Position numbers and translations under genes: made by a program. Below are positions 43,100-51,814 of a stretch of DNA of 64,000 nucleotides, piece after piece. This DNA comes from Plantactinospora soyae (GTDB taxonomy: Bacteria > Actinomycetota > Actinomycetes > Mycobacteriales > Micromonosporaceae): the NCBI RefSeq assembly GCF_014874095.1, contig NZ_JADBEB010000001.1, positions 8,060,001-8,124,000 of the forward strand, given 5' to 3'. Each line of letters begins with the position of its first letter. Positions within the stretch are counted from its first letter, which is position 1. The notes beneath the pieces were generated by a model that made no database searches, had not been told where the DNA came from, and saw only the letters and a program-made list of their open reading frames with translations.

Positions 43100-44041
43100 T
43101 TACGCGGTCAGGCCGTCGTCCACCTCGGCGGCCTCGGGCTTGAGGTCCAGGCCGGCGCTCGCGGCCTGCTGGTCGAGCAGCACGGCGAAGTCCTCGGTTT
43201 CCCGTCCGCCGCTGATGGTGCCCTGCACGAGTTGCTGGGTGAGCGCCGCCAGCGGCATGGGTACGCCGAGGTCGTGTGCCGCGGCGAGGCCGAGGTCGAA
43301 GTCCTTGCGGAGCAGGACCGGGGTGAACGTCGGGGTGTAGTCGAGCTTGACGAAGGCCGGGGTCTTGTAGCGGCTGAACGTGGAACCCATCACGCTGTTG
43401 TTCAGGAAGTCCAGGAACGCCGCCCGGGAGACCCCGCCGCGCTCGGCGAGGACGGTGATCTCGGCCATCGACTGCGTCACCACGCCGAGCAGGAGGTTGT
43501 GGCAGATCTTCACCAGTCGGGACGCCTCGCCCTCGCCGACGTAGGTCGCCGACCTGCCGATGCACTCCAGCAGCGGCGCGACCCGCTGGTAGACCGGCTC
43601 GGGGCCGGAGACGACGAGGCTGAGCTTGCCGGCGGCGACCACCTTGGCGTTGCCGCTCACCGGTGCGGCCAGGAATTCGGTGCCGCGCCGGGCCGCCGCC
43701 GCCCGCATCGCGGCCGAGGTCTCCGGGGAAACCGTCGAGCAGTCGACCACCACCTCGGGCGCCGCGTCGGCGCGGGTCAGCAGGCCGTCCTCGCCGATCA
43801 GCACCGTCTCGAGGTCCGCCGAGGCGGAGACCATGGTGAACACCACGTTCCGGTCGGCCAGCTCGGTGGGCCGGTCCGCGACCCGTGCGCCGTCCGGGGT
43901 CAGCGCCTCGGACTTGGCCCGGGTGCGGTTCCAGACGGTGATGTCGACGCCCCGCCGGGCGAGGCGGCGGGCCATCGCCGCACCCATCCGGCCGGCCCCG
44001 ATCCAACCGACCGTCTCCGATGGCAGCGTTCCGTCGGTCAT
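43100..44041 (-). CDS. 3-hydroxyisobutyrate dehydrogenase-family NAD(P)-dependent oxidoreductase
   Basis: The 313-residue beta-hydroxyacid dehydrogenase has the dinucleotide motif VGWIGAGRMGAAMARRL, the substrate-binding DCSTVSPETSAAMRAAA, PVSGNAKVVAAGKLSLVVSG and the catalytic Lys in RLVKICHNLLLG. ATG 44041 has AAGGCGGGG just upstream. A perfect 12-bp LacI-type palindrome lies 18-29 bases before the start, so this gene opens the repressible catabolic operon running to the lipoyl gene. It probably oxidises a short beta-hydroxy acid intermediate. Confidence 0.87.
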   Translation of the reverse strand: MTDGTLPSETVGWIGAGRMGAAMARRLARRGVDITVWNRTRAKSEALTPDGARVADRPTELADRNVVFTMVSASADLETVLIGEDGLLTRADAAPEVVVDCSTVSPETSAAMRAAAARRGTEFLAAPVSGNAKVVAAGKLSLVVSGPEPVYQRVAPLLECIGRSATYVGEGEASRLVKICHNLLLGVVTQSMAEITVLAERGGVSRAAFLDFLNNSVMGSTFSRYKTPAFVKLDYTPTFTPVLLRKDFDLGLAAAHDLGVPMPLAALTQQLVQGTISGGRETEDFAVLLDQQAASAGLDLKPEAAEVDDGLTA

Positions 44042-44058
44042 CGTGCCCCGCCTTCTAT

Positions 44059-44070
44059 GCAATCGATTGC
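44059..44070. promoter_or_regulatory. LacI-type operator, perfect palindrome
   Basis: GCAATCGATTGC is a perfect 12-bp palindrome within TATGCAATCGATTGCTACG, 18 bases before the dehydrogenase start. On the minus strand TAGCGT ends six bases upstream of it (44076), and a TTGACA lies further up at 44118-44113. Repressor binding would block the start region of the operon. Confidence 0.75.
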
Positions 44071-44125
44071 TACGAACGCTAGTCTCGGACGCTAGATGAG
44101 GCGTCACAGGGGTGTCAAGACACGG

Positions 44126-45187
44126 TCACACTCCCAGCCGGGCGGCCATCCAGTCGGCGGTCCGCTGCCGGTGCCGGGCGGCCACGTTCATGCAGCCGTG
44201 GTTCCCCTCCTCCAGCATCAGCAGCGTGGTCGGCCCGGCCGCCTCGGCGGTGAGCCGTTCCGCGTGCTGCCAGGGGATCAGCCGGTCCCGTCGACCGCTG
44301 ACGACGAGCAACGGGCAGGTGATCGACGAGGTACGGCCGTCGAGGCTGAGGGTGTGCGCGACCTTGCGGGCCGCGTCGTCGTCGGTGGACCGGGACCGCA
44401 CCCGGAACGCCTCCCGGGTCAGCGCCGGCAACTGGTCCCAGCAACTGCCGAAGTCGTACGGGCCGGCGAGGGCGACGCAGGCGCGTACCCGGTCGTCGCC
44501 GCTGGCCACCCTCGGTGCGTAGTAGCCGCCGAGGCTCACCCCCCACACCCCGAGCCGGTCCGGGTCGACGTCGTCCAGTGCGGACACCGCGTCGAGGATC
44601 GCGGCACCGGGCCGCTCCCAGTCGCCCCTGATCGGCAGGTCGTACTCCGCCTCGCCCTGGCCGGGCCCGTCGACGCTGAAGGTCGCGACCCCACGCTCCA
44701 GGAAGAGCGCCTCGGTCGAGCGGAACTCCTCCTTCGCCGAGTCCAGACCGGGGATCATCACCACCAGCGGGTGCGGTCCGGTCCGGTGCGCGGGCAGCCG
44801 CAGCACCCCGACCAGCCGGCTGCCGTCGTACGGGATCTCCACCCGGCGCCCAGGCGGATCGAGGTACGGCAGGGCGGCGTCCAGGCAGCGCACCGCGGCG
44901 GCGTGCGCGGTGCGCATCTGGTCGAGGTCCTGCACGAAGAGGAACTTGGCGAAGTGGTAGTAGACCGCGGCCTGGGCGTGGTGCTGCGCCGCCGAGCGGA
45001 ACCGCCGCTCGGCACCGGCCTCCACGGCCAGCGCCTCGTGCTCGGCGGCCACCGTCGACCAGGCCGCGCACCAGTCCTCCCAGCGGGTCACGGCCCGGGT
45101 CACCCGTTCGAAGTCCGCGACGGCCACCCCGTTGGTGGTGAACCGGGGCGCCCAGTTGGCGATCGCCGAGGTCACTCGGTCGTCCAT
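44126..45187 (-). CDS. Alpha/beta hydrolase, dihydroxypseudooxynicotine-hydrolase/FrsA-like
   Basis: The 353-residue protein has an N-terminal helical cap (WAPRFTTNGVAVADFERVTR, HAQAAVYYHFAKFLFV) and a hydrolase core: RVEIPYDGSRLVGVLRLPAH, oxyanion region VVMIPGLDSAKEEF, nucleophile elbow VWGVSLGGYYAPR (Ser), VSGRRDRLIPW (Asp) and EEGNHGCMNV (His). This architecture and size match the C-C bond hydrolase of nicotine degradation and related FrsA-like proteins. The GGAGG-bearing start at 45187 is chosen over a frame extension to 45226. It lies immediately upstream of the operator-controlled operon and may be read from the divergent promoter region at 45190-45256. Confidence 0.78.
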   Translation of the reverse strand: MDDRVTSAIANWAPRFTTNGVAVADFERVTRAVTRWEDWCAAWSTVAAEHEALAVEAGAERRFRSAAQHHAQAAVYYHFAKFLFVQDLDQMRTAHAAAVRCLDAALPYLDPPGRRVEIPYDGSRLVGVLRLPAHRTGPHPLVVMIPGLDSAKEEFRSTEALFLERGVATFSVDGPGQGEAEYDLPIRGDWERPGAAILDAVSALDDVDPDRLGVWGVSLGGYYAPRVASGDDRVRACVALAGPYDFGSCWDQLPALTREAFRVRSRSTDDDAARKVAHTLSLDGRTSSITCPLLVVSGRRDRLIPWQHAERLTAEAAGPTTLLMLEEGNHGCMNVAARHRQRTADWMAARLGV

Positions 45188-45212
45188 TTCCGCCTCCTTG
45201 TCGTCGGATCTT

Positions 45213-45224
45213 GCAATCGTGTGC
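45213..45224. promoter_or_regulatory. Weaker LacI-type operator between divergent genes
   Basis: GCAATCGTGTGC matches 10 of 12 positions of the GCAAYCGATTGC palindrome and lies between the divergent hydrolase (start 45187) and M24 (start 45257) genes. A site here could repress both directions. Confidence 0.45.
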
Positions 45225-45256
45225 ATCGTTGCCCGACGATGAGGAACGTGTCAACC

Positions 45257-46423
45257 ATGTCACCGGCCGTGGCCGGCCCTCCGCCCCGATTCAGCGTCGA
45301 CGAGTTGCGGGACCGCCGGGACAGGCTGCTGGCCTCGGCCGCCGAGGCCGGCGCCGACACCGTCCTGGCGTACGGGGCGAACCGGTTCGGCAGCGCCGTC
45401 GGTTGGCTCACCACCTGGCCGGTCACCCGGGAGGCGGTGGTGGTGCTCGACGGCGACGGACCCGCCCGGCTGCTCGTCGGCTTCCCGAACCACGTTCCGG
45501 ACGCCCGGCGGACCGTCCGCGACGCCGGGCTCGGCGACGAGGTCGGGATGCTCGACGGCGACGCCCCGGACGCCGTGCTCCGGGCGCTGGCCAGCGGCGG
45601 CGCCCCGCGCCGGGTGGCGCTGCTGGGGCCGGTTCCGGGGCCGATCCGGGACGCGGTCGCGGGCTGGGCCACCGGGACGGTGCGACTGGACGAGGCGTAC
45701 ACCCGGCTGCGGATGACGAAGTCGGCCGAGGAGCTGACCTGGCTGGAGTATGCGGCGGCACTCACCGACCGGGGCGCGCAGGCCCTGCTGGCGGCCGCCG
45801 CGACGGGTGCCAGTGAGCGCGAGATGGTGGCCGCCGCCGAACACGCCTACCGGGCGGCCGGCGGCACCCACCACATCTGCTACGTCACGACCACCTCGAT
45901 GGCGGACCCGGACCGGTGCGTACCGGCGCAGTGGCCGGGCGACCGCCGCACGGAACCGGGTTCGGTGGTGATCTTCGAACTCAGCGCCGGCTGGGGTCCG
46001 GACCATCCCGCGCAACTGCTGCGTACGGCCACCGTCGGCGCCCCGCCCACCGCCCGGTACGCCCACCTGCACCGGGTCGCCGAGGAGGTCCGGGACGACC
46101 TGCTGGACCGGATCCGGCCCGGCGCCCGCCCCGCCGACCTGCTCGGGGTGCTCGACCGGGTCCGCGCCGAGGGACTGACCACCGTGGACGATCTCGTGCA
46201 CGGGCTGGGCGGCGGCTACCTGCCACCCGTGCTCAGTGGACGTGGCCGTCCCCTGCGCGGCCCGCACGCCGAGCCGCTGCGTCCGGGCATGACGCTGGTG
46301 GTGCAGCCGAACATCTGCACCACCGACCTGGTGGCCGGGGTGCAGACCGGCGAGATGGTGGTGGTCACCGCAGCGGGTTGGCGGTCGCTGCACCGCTTCC
46401 CGGCCGGGATGCCCCGGTTGTGA
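45257..46423 (+). CDS. M24-fold protein lacking the metal ligands (creatinase-like)
   Basis: The 388-residue protein has a creatinase-type N-domain (RDRLLASAAEAGADTVLAYG) and the pita-bread half (LRMTKSAEELTWLEYAAALT, GTHHICYVTTTSMADPDRCV, VVIFELSAGWGPDHPAQLLR). The Asp ligands expected there are absent, the His in LVHGLGGGY is present, one Glu is Gln-like in LVVQPNIC, and GVQTGEMVVV keeps another. Metal-free creatinase works with this fold, so a C-N hydrolase or binding role is possible. ATG 45257 has GAGGAA ten bases upstream; an in-frame ATG at 45239 is the alternative. It is divergent from the hydrolase across a LacI-type site. Confidence 0.7.
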   Translation: MSPAVAGPPPRFSVDELRDRRDRLLASAAEAGADTVLAYGANRFGSAVGWLTTWPVTREAVVVLDGDGPARLLVGFPNHVPDARRTVRDAGLGDEVGMLDGDAPDAVLRALASGGAPRRVALLGPVPGPIRDAVAGWATGTVRLDEAYTRLRMTKSAEELTWLEYAAALTDRGAQALLAAAATGASEREMVAAAEHAYRAAGGTHHICYVTTTSMADPDRCVPAQWPGDRRTEPGSVVIFELSAGWGPDHPAQLLRTATVGAPPTARYAHLHRVAEEVRDDLLDRIRPGARPADLLGVLDRVRAEGLTTVDDLVHGLGGGYLPPVLSGRGRPLRGPHAEPLRPGMTLVVQPNICTTDLVAGVQTGEMVVVTAAGWRSLHRFPAGMPRL

Positions 46424-46436
46424 GCTGCGGAATCCG

Positions 46437-46480
46437 TTGACGCCCCGAAATGCGGTTGATACCGTGGCGCAACCGATTGC
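46437..46480 (+). promoter_or_regulatory. Promoter and LacI-type operator of the ABC importer operon
   Basis: TTGACG (46437-46442), 17 bases, TACCGT (46460-46465), three bases, then GCAACCGATTGC (46469-46480). The operator covers the expected transcription start. Spacing equals that of the molybdenum hydroxylase promoter at 31230. Confidence 0.75.
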
Positions 46481-46537
46481 AGTGGCGTACGCCACACCAG
46501 CAGTCGGCCAGGCTTCTGATCTGAGCAGGGAGCTGGC

Positions 46538-47416
46538 ATGGTGCAATCGAAGGTTCACGTCCCCGCGGAACCCGGCACGCACCGGGTCGCCGGGCGAGAA
46601 GAGTCAGAGCCGGCGCTCATCGAGGTGGCGAACGTCGACGCCGGTTACGAGAACAGGCGCGAACACACCAGACTGATCGCCCTGCGCGACGTCTCCCTCC
46701 AGGTGCGACCCGGCGAGTTCCTCGCCATCGTCGGCCCCTCGGGCTGCGGAAAGACCACCCTCATCAACCTGATCGCGGGCTTCGTCAAGCCGCTCAAGGG
46801 CACGGTACGGGTACACGGCCGGGAGGTCACCGGCCCCGGCGCCGACCGGGCGATGGTGTTCCAGGACTACGCGCTGCTGCCCTGGCGGACCGTCGAGCGG
46901 AACATCCACTTCGCGATGGAGAACCGCCGTGGGCACGTACCGAAGGCCCAGCGCGAGGTACGGGTGGCCCGGGCGCTCGCACTCGTCGGCCTGACCGGTT
47001 TCGAGAAGTCCTATCCACACGAACTCTCCGGTGGCATGCGTCAGCGGGTCGGCATCGCCCGCGCGCTCGTCACCGAACCGGAGATCCTGCTGATGGACGA
47101 GCCCTTCGGCGCGGTGGACGCGATGACCCGGGAAGCCATGCAGGCCGAACTGGAGAAGATCATCACCAACACCCGGCAGACGGTCGTCTTCATCACGCAC
47201 TCGATCGACGAGGCCGTCCTGCTCGCCGACCGCATCGTACTGATATCCAAGCGGCCGGGCGTGATCCGCGAGGTCATCGACGTCGACCTCGCCCGGCCCC
47301 GGTTCGACGAACAGGCCGACGTCAAGCGGTCGGCACGGTTCGGAGAGATCCGCAGCCACCTGTGGTCGCTCCTGGCCGACGAGGCCCTCGGCGCGAAGCG
47401 GGAGGGCGGGTCATGA
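46538..47416 (+). CDS. ABC importer ATP-binding protein (NitT/TauT/SsuB type)
   Basis: The 292-residue ATPase has [20 protein letters not shown] (Walker A), [18 protein letters not shown] (Q-loop), [16 protein letters not shown] (signature), [20 protein letters not shown] (Walker B) and [18 protein letters not shown] (H-loop). This is the pattern of nitrate, taurine, sulfonate and pyrimidine-precursor importers. The start has GGGAG upstream. It is the first gene behind the promoter with a LacI-type operator and overlaps the permease by four bases. Confidence 0.92.
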   Translation: MVQSKVHVPAEPGTHRVAGREESEPALIEVANVDAGYENRREHTRLIALRDVSLQVRPGEFLAIVGPSGCGKTTLINLIAGFVKPLKGTVRVHGREVTGPGADRAMVFQDYALLPWRTVERNIHFAMENRRGHVPKAQREVRVARALALVGLTGFEKSYPHELSGGMRQRVGIARALVTEPEILLMDEPFGAVDAMTREAMQAELEKIITNTRQTVVFITHSIDEAVLLADRIVLISKRPGVIREVIDVDLARPRFDEQADVKRSARFGEIRSHLWSLLADEALGAKREGGS

Positions 47417-48270
47417 CCACCACCGACACCATCGGAAAGTCCCCGGCCACCGACCCGGGACGGGTGGACGGCAAGCACATCGAAAGCCTCGCGGTCAGCC
47501 GGTTCGCGCCGTTCAAGAGCACCGTGATCACGCTGGTCAACCTGACCATCTTCTTTCTCCTGTGGGAGCTGCTGGCCCGCGCCGAGGTCATCAATCCGCT
47601 CTTCTTCCCGCAGGCCAGCGACGTGTTCGGCGCGCTCTGGACCGGGTTCACCGACGGCACCATCTGGCCGGAGCTGCGGCACAGCCTCTCCAACTTCCTG
47701 ATCGGCCTGACGATCTCGGCGGCGATCGGCATCCCGGTCGGCCTGCTGATGGGCGCGAGCCGGATCGCCGACCTGATCCTGAGCCCGTACGTCTGGGCGA
47801 TGACCTCGCTGCCGCGCGTCGCCCTCATCCCGCTGCTGATCCTGATCCTGGGCTTCGGCAACTCGATGCAGCTGACGATCATCGTGCTCTCCGCCGTCTT
47901 CCCGATCATGGTCAACTGCATGGCGGGCGTGAAGACGGTGGAACCCTCGCTGCTCCGGGCCGGCGAGACCTTCGGGGCGAACCGGTCCGAGATCTATCTC
48001 AAGGTGATCCTGCCGTACACGCTGCCGTTCGTGATCTCCGGCGTCAACCAGGGCATCGCCCGGGGGCTGGTCGGCATGCTGATCGGCGAACTGCTCGGCG
48101 GCGGCGGGAACGGGCTCGGTTTCCTCCTCGACCAGGCGGGCGAACAGTTCGACGCCCCCATGCTCTACGCGACCCTGCTGCTCCTCGCGGTCATCTCCGT
48201 CGGCCTGGTGCAGTCGATGCGCTGGCTGGAGGAGCGCGCGGCGCCCTGGCGGGAGACCTCGCGAGCGTAG
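47413..48270 (+). CDS. ABC importer permease (SsuC/TauC type)
   Basis: The 285-residue permease has six membrane helices and the EAA-type loop [23 protein letters not shown] 47413 overlaps the ATPase TGA. The [20 protein letters not shown] and [19 protein letters not shown] segments match the BPD_transp_1 fold. It works with the ATPase before it and the lipoprotein receptor after it. Confidence 0.92.
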   Translation: MTTTDTIGKSPATDPGRVDGKHIESLAVSRFAPFKSTVITLVNLTIFFLLWELLARAEVINPLFFPQASDVFGALWTGFTDGTIWPELRHSLSNFLIGLTISAAIGIPVGLLMGASRIADLILSPYVWAMTSLPRVALIPLLILILGFGNSMQLTIIVLSAVFPIMVNCMAGVKTVEPSLLRAGETFGANRSEIYLKVILPYTLPFVISGVNQGIARGLVGMLIGELLGGGGNGLGFLLDQAGEQFDAPMLYATLLLLAVISVGLVQSMRWLEERAAPWRETSRA

Positions 48271-48357
48271 TTCCGCCCACCCCGCTCGGGCCCGGCCCCC
48301 TCGCGGTCCCCACTGCACACACCGGTTCCCATGGACGACGACGACCAGGAGCGACCG

Positions 48358-49446
48358 ATGCACAGAACCAGGCTCACCCATCTCGTAGCCGCCTCCAGCG
48401 TGCTTCTCCTCCTCGCCGGCTGCGGCGGCGGTGGCGGCGACAACACCGGCAACACCACCAGCCGGGACCTGCCGGCCGCCGCCGACGACGTCGACGGCGC
48501 CATCGACAAGAGCAAGGTCAAGAAGGAACTGGTGGTCGGTGTCGACAACCCGTACTACCTGTTCCACGAGGACATCCTGGTAGCGCAGGAGAAGGGGTAC
48601 CTGCGGGACGTCGGCATCGAGAAGGTCGACATCAAGACGATCGAGGACCCGCTTCCGGCGCTCATCGGCGGCTCGCTCGACCTGGCCCTCTACGACGCCG
48701 ACACCTCGATCGCCGCCGCCAAGAAGAGCAACACCGGGGTCCGCTTTCTCTCCGTCTACCTCGGCGGCGAGGCCAACGTCCTGGGAGTCCGCAAGGGCAT
48801 CAACTCGGCGGCGGACCTGAAGGGCAAGACGATCACCGGCGGCCAGTTCAACAGCCGCAACGACGCGATCCTGCGGGAACTGCTCGTCAAGAACGGCGTC
48901 GACCCGGCCAAGGACGTCAAAATCGTCAGTACCGGAGGACAGTCCAACGAGCGGCTCCAGTCGGTGATCGCCGGGACCGTGGACGGCGCGAGCGTACAGC
49001 TGCGGCACCGTGGCCTGCTGGAGAAGGCCGGCGGCAAGTTCCTCTTCGAGGAGACCCGCCGGGTGCCGCAGAACGGCTGGGCGGCCAACGAGCTGCTGAC
49101 GGAGAGCCCGGAGACCGTCACGGCGTTCCTCGCCGCCACGCTCAAGGCCCGGCAGTTCATCACCGAGCAGGCGAACAAGGACGCGGTCCTCGACCTGATG
49201 CGCAAGCAGGGCTTCGAGATCCCCACCGACTTCGCCGACGCGTACTCGGCGGAGAACGCGCCGACGTACCACGTCGTCGACGGCGGGTTCGAACCCGCCG
49301 ACATGGACAAGTTCATCGCCGACCAGATCAGCTTCAAGTCGGTGCCGGAGGGAACCGACTGGCGCGAGTACACCTATCTCCTGCCACTGTGGCGCGCCCA
49401 GAAGAACCTGGGCCTGCCGCTGCGCCCCGTCCCCGGGAACGTGTGA
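48358..49446 (+). CDS. ABC importer substrate-binding lipoprotein (NMT1/THI5-like)
   Basis: The 362-residue lipoprotein has a signal ending in the lipobox LLAGC (Cys near residue 21). A Gly/Asn/Thr-rich tether follows, then an NMT1/THI5-type periplasmic fold (LVVGVDNPYYLFHEDILVAQ, EKGYLRDVGIEKVDIKTIED, GSLDLALYDADTSIAAA, GKTITGGQFNSRNDAILREL). Family ligands include pyrimidine precursors, sulfonates, nitrate and aromatic acids. ATG 48358 has AGGAG six bases upstream and is preferred over an upstream in-frame ATG at 48331. Confidence 0.88.
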   Translation: MHRTRLTHLVAASSVLLLLAGCGGGGGDNTGNTTSRDLPAAADDVDGAIDKSKVKKELVVGVDNPYYLFHEDILVAQEKGYLRDVGIEKVDIKTIEDPLPALIGGSLDLALYDADTSIAAAKKSNTGVRFLSVYLGGEANVLGVRKGINSAADLKGKTITGGQFNSRNDAILRELLVKNGVDPAKDVKIVSTGGQSNERLQSVIAGTVDGASVQLRHRGLLEKAGGKFLFEETRRVPQNGWAANELLTESPETVTAFLAATLKARQFITEQANKDAVLDLMRKQGFEIPTDFADAYSAENAPTYHVVDGGFEPADMDKFIADQISFKSVPEGTDWREYTYLLPLWRAQKNLGLPLRPVPGNV

Positions 49447-49449
49447 ACC

Positions 49450-50634
49450 ATGCGGTTGGGTACGGCCGACGCCAGCGGACTCCGGTTGCTCGCGCACCAC
49501 GACCTCGCCGGCAGCGGCGACGGGATGCAGGTGATCCGCTCCGGCGACGCCCTCTACGTCGGCCACACCGGTACGTCGAGGACGGGCACCTCCGTCCTCG
49601 ACGTGTCGGACCCGCTCCGGCCCCGCCTCGCCGGCCAGTGGCCCGCCCCGGCCAACAGCCACACTCACAAGGTCCAGGTGGCCGACGGGCTGCTGCTGGT
49701 CAACCACGAGCGCTATCCGTACCGGCCCACCGGTCCACTTGGGCCGCACTCGGCCGGGCTGGCCGTCTTCGACCTGGCGGACCCGCTCGCGCCGGAGCAG
49801 ATCGGCTTCTGGCCCTCGGGTGGCAAGGGTGTGCACCGGATCGTCTGGGAGGGCGGCCGGTACGCCCACCTGTCGGCGGTGCCGGACGGCTTCACCGACC
49901 GGATCTGGGTCGTACTCGACCTCGCCGATCCCAGCCGACCGGTCGAGGTCGGCCGCTGGTGGTGGCCGGGGCAGTGGACGGCCGGCGGCGAGCGGCCGGA
50001 CTGGCCGGCGGACCGGCGGTACGCCGCACACCACGCCCTGATCGCGGGCGACGTCGGATACCTGGGTTTCGACGACGCCAACCTGGTCGTGCTGGACGTC
50101 TCCGACCTGTCGGCGCCGAGGATGACCGGCCACCTCGAATGGGGCGGCGGGGCGACGCACACCTGCCTGCCGCTGCCGGGCCGGGACCTGCTGGTGGTGA
50201 CCGACGAGCAGCAGCACGACGGCCCGTACGCCCCCGAGCGGCGGATCCACCTGGTCGACATCGCCGAACCGTCGACGCCGCGCTACCTCGGCCCCCTCCC
50301 CCACCCGACCGGCCCGTACGACGAACTGCCGATGCGGTTCGGGCCGCACTGCCTGCACGAGAACCGACCCGGGTCGTACCGGAGCGGACGACTCGTCTTC
50401 GCCACCTACTTCAGCGCCGGCGTGCGGGTCTACGACCTGGCCGATCCGGGCGATCCCCGCGAGGTCGCGCACTGGGTGTCGGAGACACCGCCGGGCCAGT
50501 CGGCGCCGCAGGCCAACGACCTGTTCGTCGACTCCGACGGGCTGGTCTGGGTGACCGACCGGGTGCACGGCGGTCTCTTCGTCCTCGAACCGGAACCCCG
50601 GCTCCGGGCACTGATGGAGCGGGCACGTGCCTGA
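49450..50634 (+). CDS. LVIVD-repeat beta-propeller protein
   Basis: The 394-residue protein has repeated beta-propeller blades with the LVIVD-like motif (TSVLDVSDPLRPRLAGQW, LAVFDLADPLAPEQIGFW, WVVLDLADPSRPVEVGRWWW, LVVLDVSDLSAPRMTGHLEW, IHLVDIAEPSTPRYLG, VRVYDLADPGDPREVAHW). There is no signal peptide, so it is cytosolic. Conserved His residues (SHTHKVQV, HHALI, THTCLP, FGPHCLHENR) line the same face of successive blades, as in propeller enzymes that bind a metal, so catalysis is possible. It starts three bases after the lipoprotein stop, within the importer operon. Confidence 0.8.
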   Translation: MRLGTADASGLRLLAHHDLAGSGDGMQVIRSGDALYVGHTGTSRTGTSVLDVSDPLRPRLAGQWPAPANSHTHKVQVADGLLLVNHERYPYRPTGPLGPHSAGLAVFDLADPLAPEQIGFWPSGGKGVHRIVWEGGRYAHLSAVPDGFTDRIWVVLDLADPSRPVEVGRWWWPGQWTAGGERPDWPADRRYAAHHALIAGDVGYLGFDDANLVVLDVSDLSAPRMTGHLEWGGGATHTCLPLPGRDLLVVTDEQQHDGPYAPERRIHLVDIAEPSTPRYLGPLPHPTGPYDELPMRFGPHCLHENRPGSYRSGRLVFATYFSAGVRVYDLADPGDPREVAHWVSETPPGQSAPQANDLFVDSDGLVWVTDRVHGGLFVLEPEPRLRALMERARA

Positions 50635-50662
50635 GCGTCGTACCGGGCCGGCTCCGGTGGCG

Positions 50663-50705
50663 TTGACGCGCCGCCCCGGCCACCGGAGGATCTGCAACCG
50701 ATTGC
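50663..50705 (+). promoter_or_regulatory. Promoter and LacI-type operator ahead of the cytosolic binding protein
   Basis: TTGACG (50663-50668), 17 bases, GAGGAT (50686-50691), two bases, then GCAACCGATTGC (50694-50705). The operator is identical to that of the importer operon. The -35-to-operator distance is 31 bases, one less than at the other two promoters. Confidence 0.72.
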
Positions 50706-50736
50706 GCGAACTCGATTCGACCTGAGGAGATGCTGG

Positions 50737-51669
50737 ATGGCGGATCCGGTGCGGCTGCGGCTCGGTGTGTTCAGTCCATCGGTCGTACTCGGCGTGGCGG
50801 CGGCGAGCGGCGCGTGGGAGCGGGCCGGGCTGATGGTCGAGGAGGTGCCGGTCACCTCGTCGACGCAGCAGTTCACCGCCCTGCTCGCCGGTGAACTCGA
50901 CGCCGTCTTCACCAGTCCCGACAACGTGCTCGCCTACCGGGGTACGGCGTCGAACCCGCTGGGACGGGCGGCGGACGTACGGATCCTGGCCGCCGTGGAC
51001 CGGGGGCTCGGACTGTCGCTGTTCGCCGGTCCCGGCGTACGGTCCGTCGACGACCTGCGGGGCGGGGTGCTGGCGGTCGACGTCCCGACGTCCGGGTTCG
51101 CGTTCGTGGCCTACGAACTGCTGGCCCGGCAGGGCATGCGCGCCGGGCACGACTACGAGGTGGCGGCGTTCGGGTCGACCCCACGTCGGGCCGCCGCCCT
51201 GGTCGCCGGCAAGTGCGCGACCACGGTGCTCAACGCCGGCAACGACCTGCGGGCCGAGGCGGCCGGCTGTACCCGGCTCAGCCGCGCCTCGTCACTGGGC
51301 CGCTATCTCGGTACCGTGCTCGCCGCGCCGGCCGGCGGCGTACGGGAAAAGTCGTCGCCGCTGCGGAACCTCACCGAGGTCGTCCTGGCGACCGCACGGG
51401 CGCTCGCCGAGGGTCGGCTGGCCGAACTGGCCGGCGGCGTCACCGCGTCCCGCCTCGGGTTGGCGCCCGACGGTGTCCGGCGCTACCTGGAGACGCTCTC
51501 GGATCCGGACGAGGGCCTGGTGCCCGACGGTCGGCTCGACGCCGAGTCGCTGGCGACGCTGCGCCGGCTGCGCAGCCGGTACGCCGGTGGCGACCGCGAA
51601 CTCGCGACGCTGGTCGCACCCGGCTCGGGCCTGGTGGACGACCGCTTCCTTCCCTCGGCGGCGACATGA
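50737..51669 (+). CDS. NMT1/THI5-like substrate-binding protein without a signal peptide
   Basis: The 310-residue protein reads as a periplasmic-type bilobal domain (LRLGVFSPSVVLGVAAASGA, TQQFTALLAGELDAVFTSPD, LFAGPGVRSVDDLRGGVLAV, FVAYELLARQGMRAGHDYEV). It starts directly at the mature fold, with no export signal. GAGGAG seven bases upstream supports ATG 50737. It therefore acts in the cytosol, as a sensor, ligand buffer or THI5-like enzyme. It has its own LacI-type operator and lies between the importer operon and the regulator gene. Confidence 0.78.
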   Translation: MADPVRLRLGVFSPSVVLGVAAASGAWERAGLMVEEVPVTSSTQQFTALLAGELDAVFTSPDNVLAYRGTASNPLGRAADVRILAAVDRGLGLSLFAGPGVRSVDDLRGGVLAVDVPTSGFAFVAYELLARQGMRAGHDYEVAAFGSTPRRAAALVAGKCATTVLNAGNDLRAEAAGCTRLSRASSLGRYLGTVLAAPAGGVREKSSPLRNLTEVVLATARALAEGRLAELAGGVTASRLGLAPDGVRRYLETLSDPDEGLVPDGRLDAESLATLRRLRSRYAGGDRELATLVAPGSGLVDDRFLPSAAT

Positions 51670-51783
51670 GCGGCGGCGACCGGGGTCACCGGCGCGGGCG
51701 ACCGGCGCAGCCTCCGGGCCGGGCCGGACCGGCCGGCCGGTGCGATCGCCACCCGGCATCGCCGTGAGTACACGCGGTTATGT

Positions 51784-51814
51784 TCCCACCGGGCCCTCCG
51801 CTTACGATTCCAGC
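51784..51814 (+). promoter_or_regulatory. Probable leaderless promoter of the LacI-family gene
   Basis: TACGAT (51803-51808) lies six bases before ATG 51815. This is the spacing seen when transcription starts at the start codon itself, and no Shine-Dalgarno sequence is present. No 12-bp operator is seen here, so the regulator may be expressed constitutively. Confidence 0.5.

Noticed and set aside
47041-51150. A 1369-codon minus-strand open frame across the importer operon
   Set aside because: Its composition is Arg/Gly/Val/Asp filler without domains, while the plus strand holds five clear genes with start signals over the same DNA.
51670-51780. Terminator between the cytosolic binding protein and the LacI-family gene
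   Set aside because: The CCGG-rich sequence can fold in several ways, but no single stable hairpin stands out.
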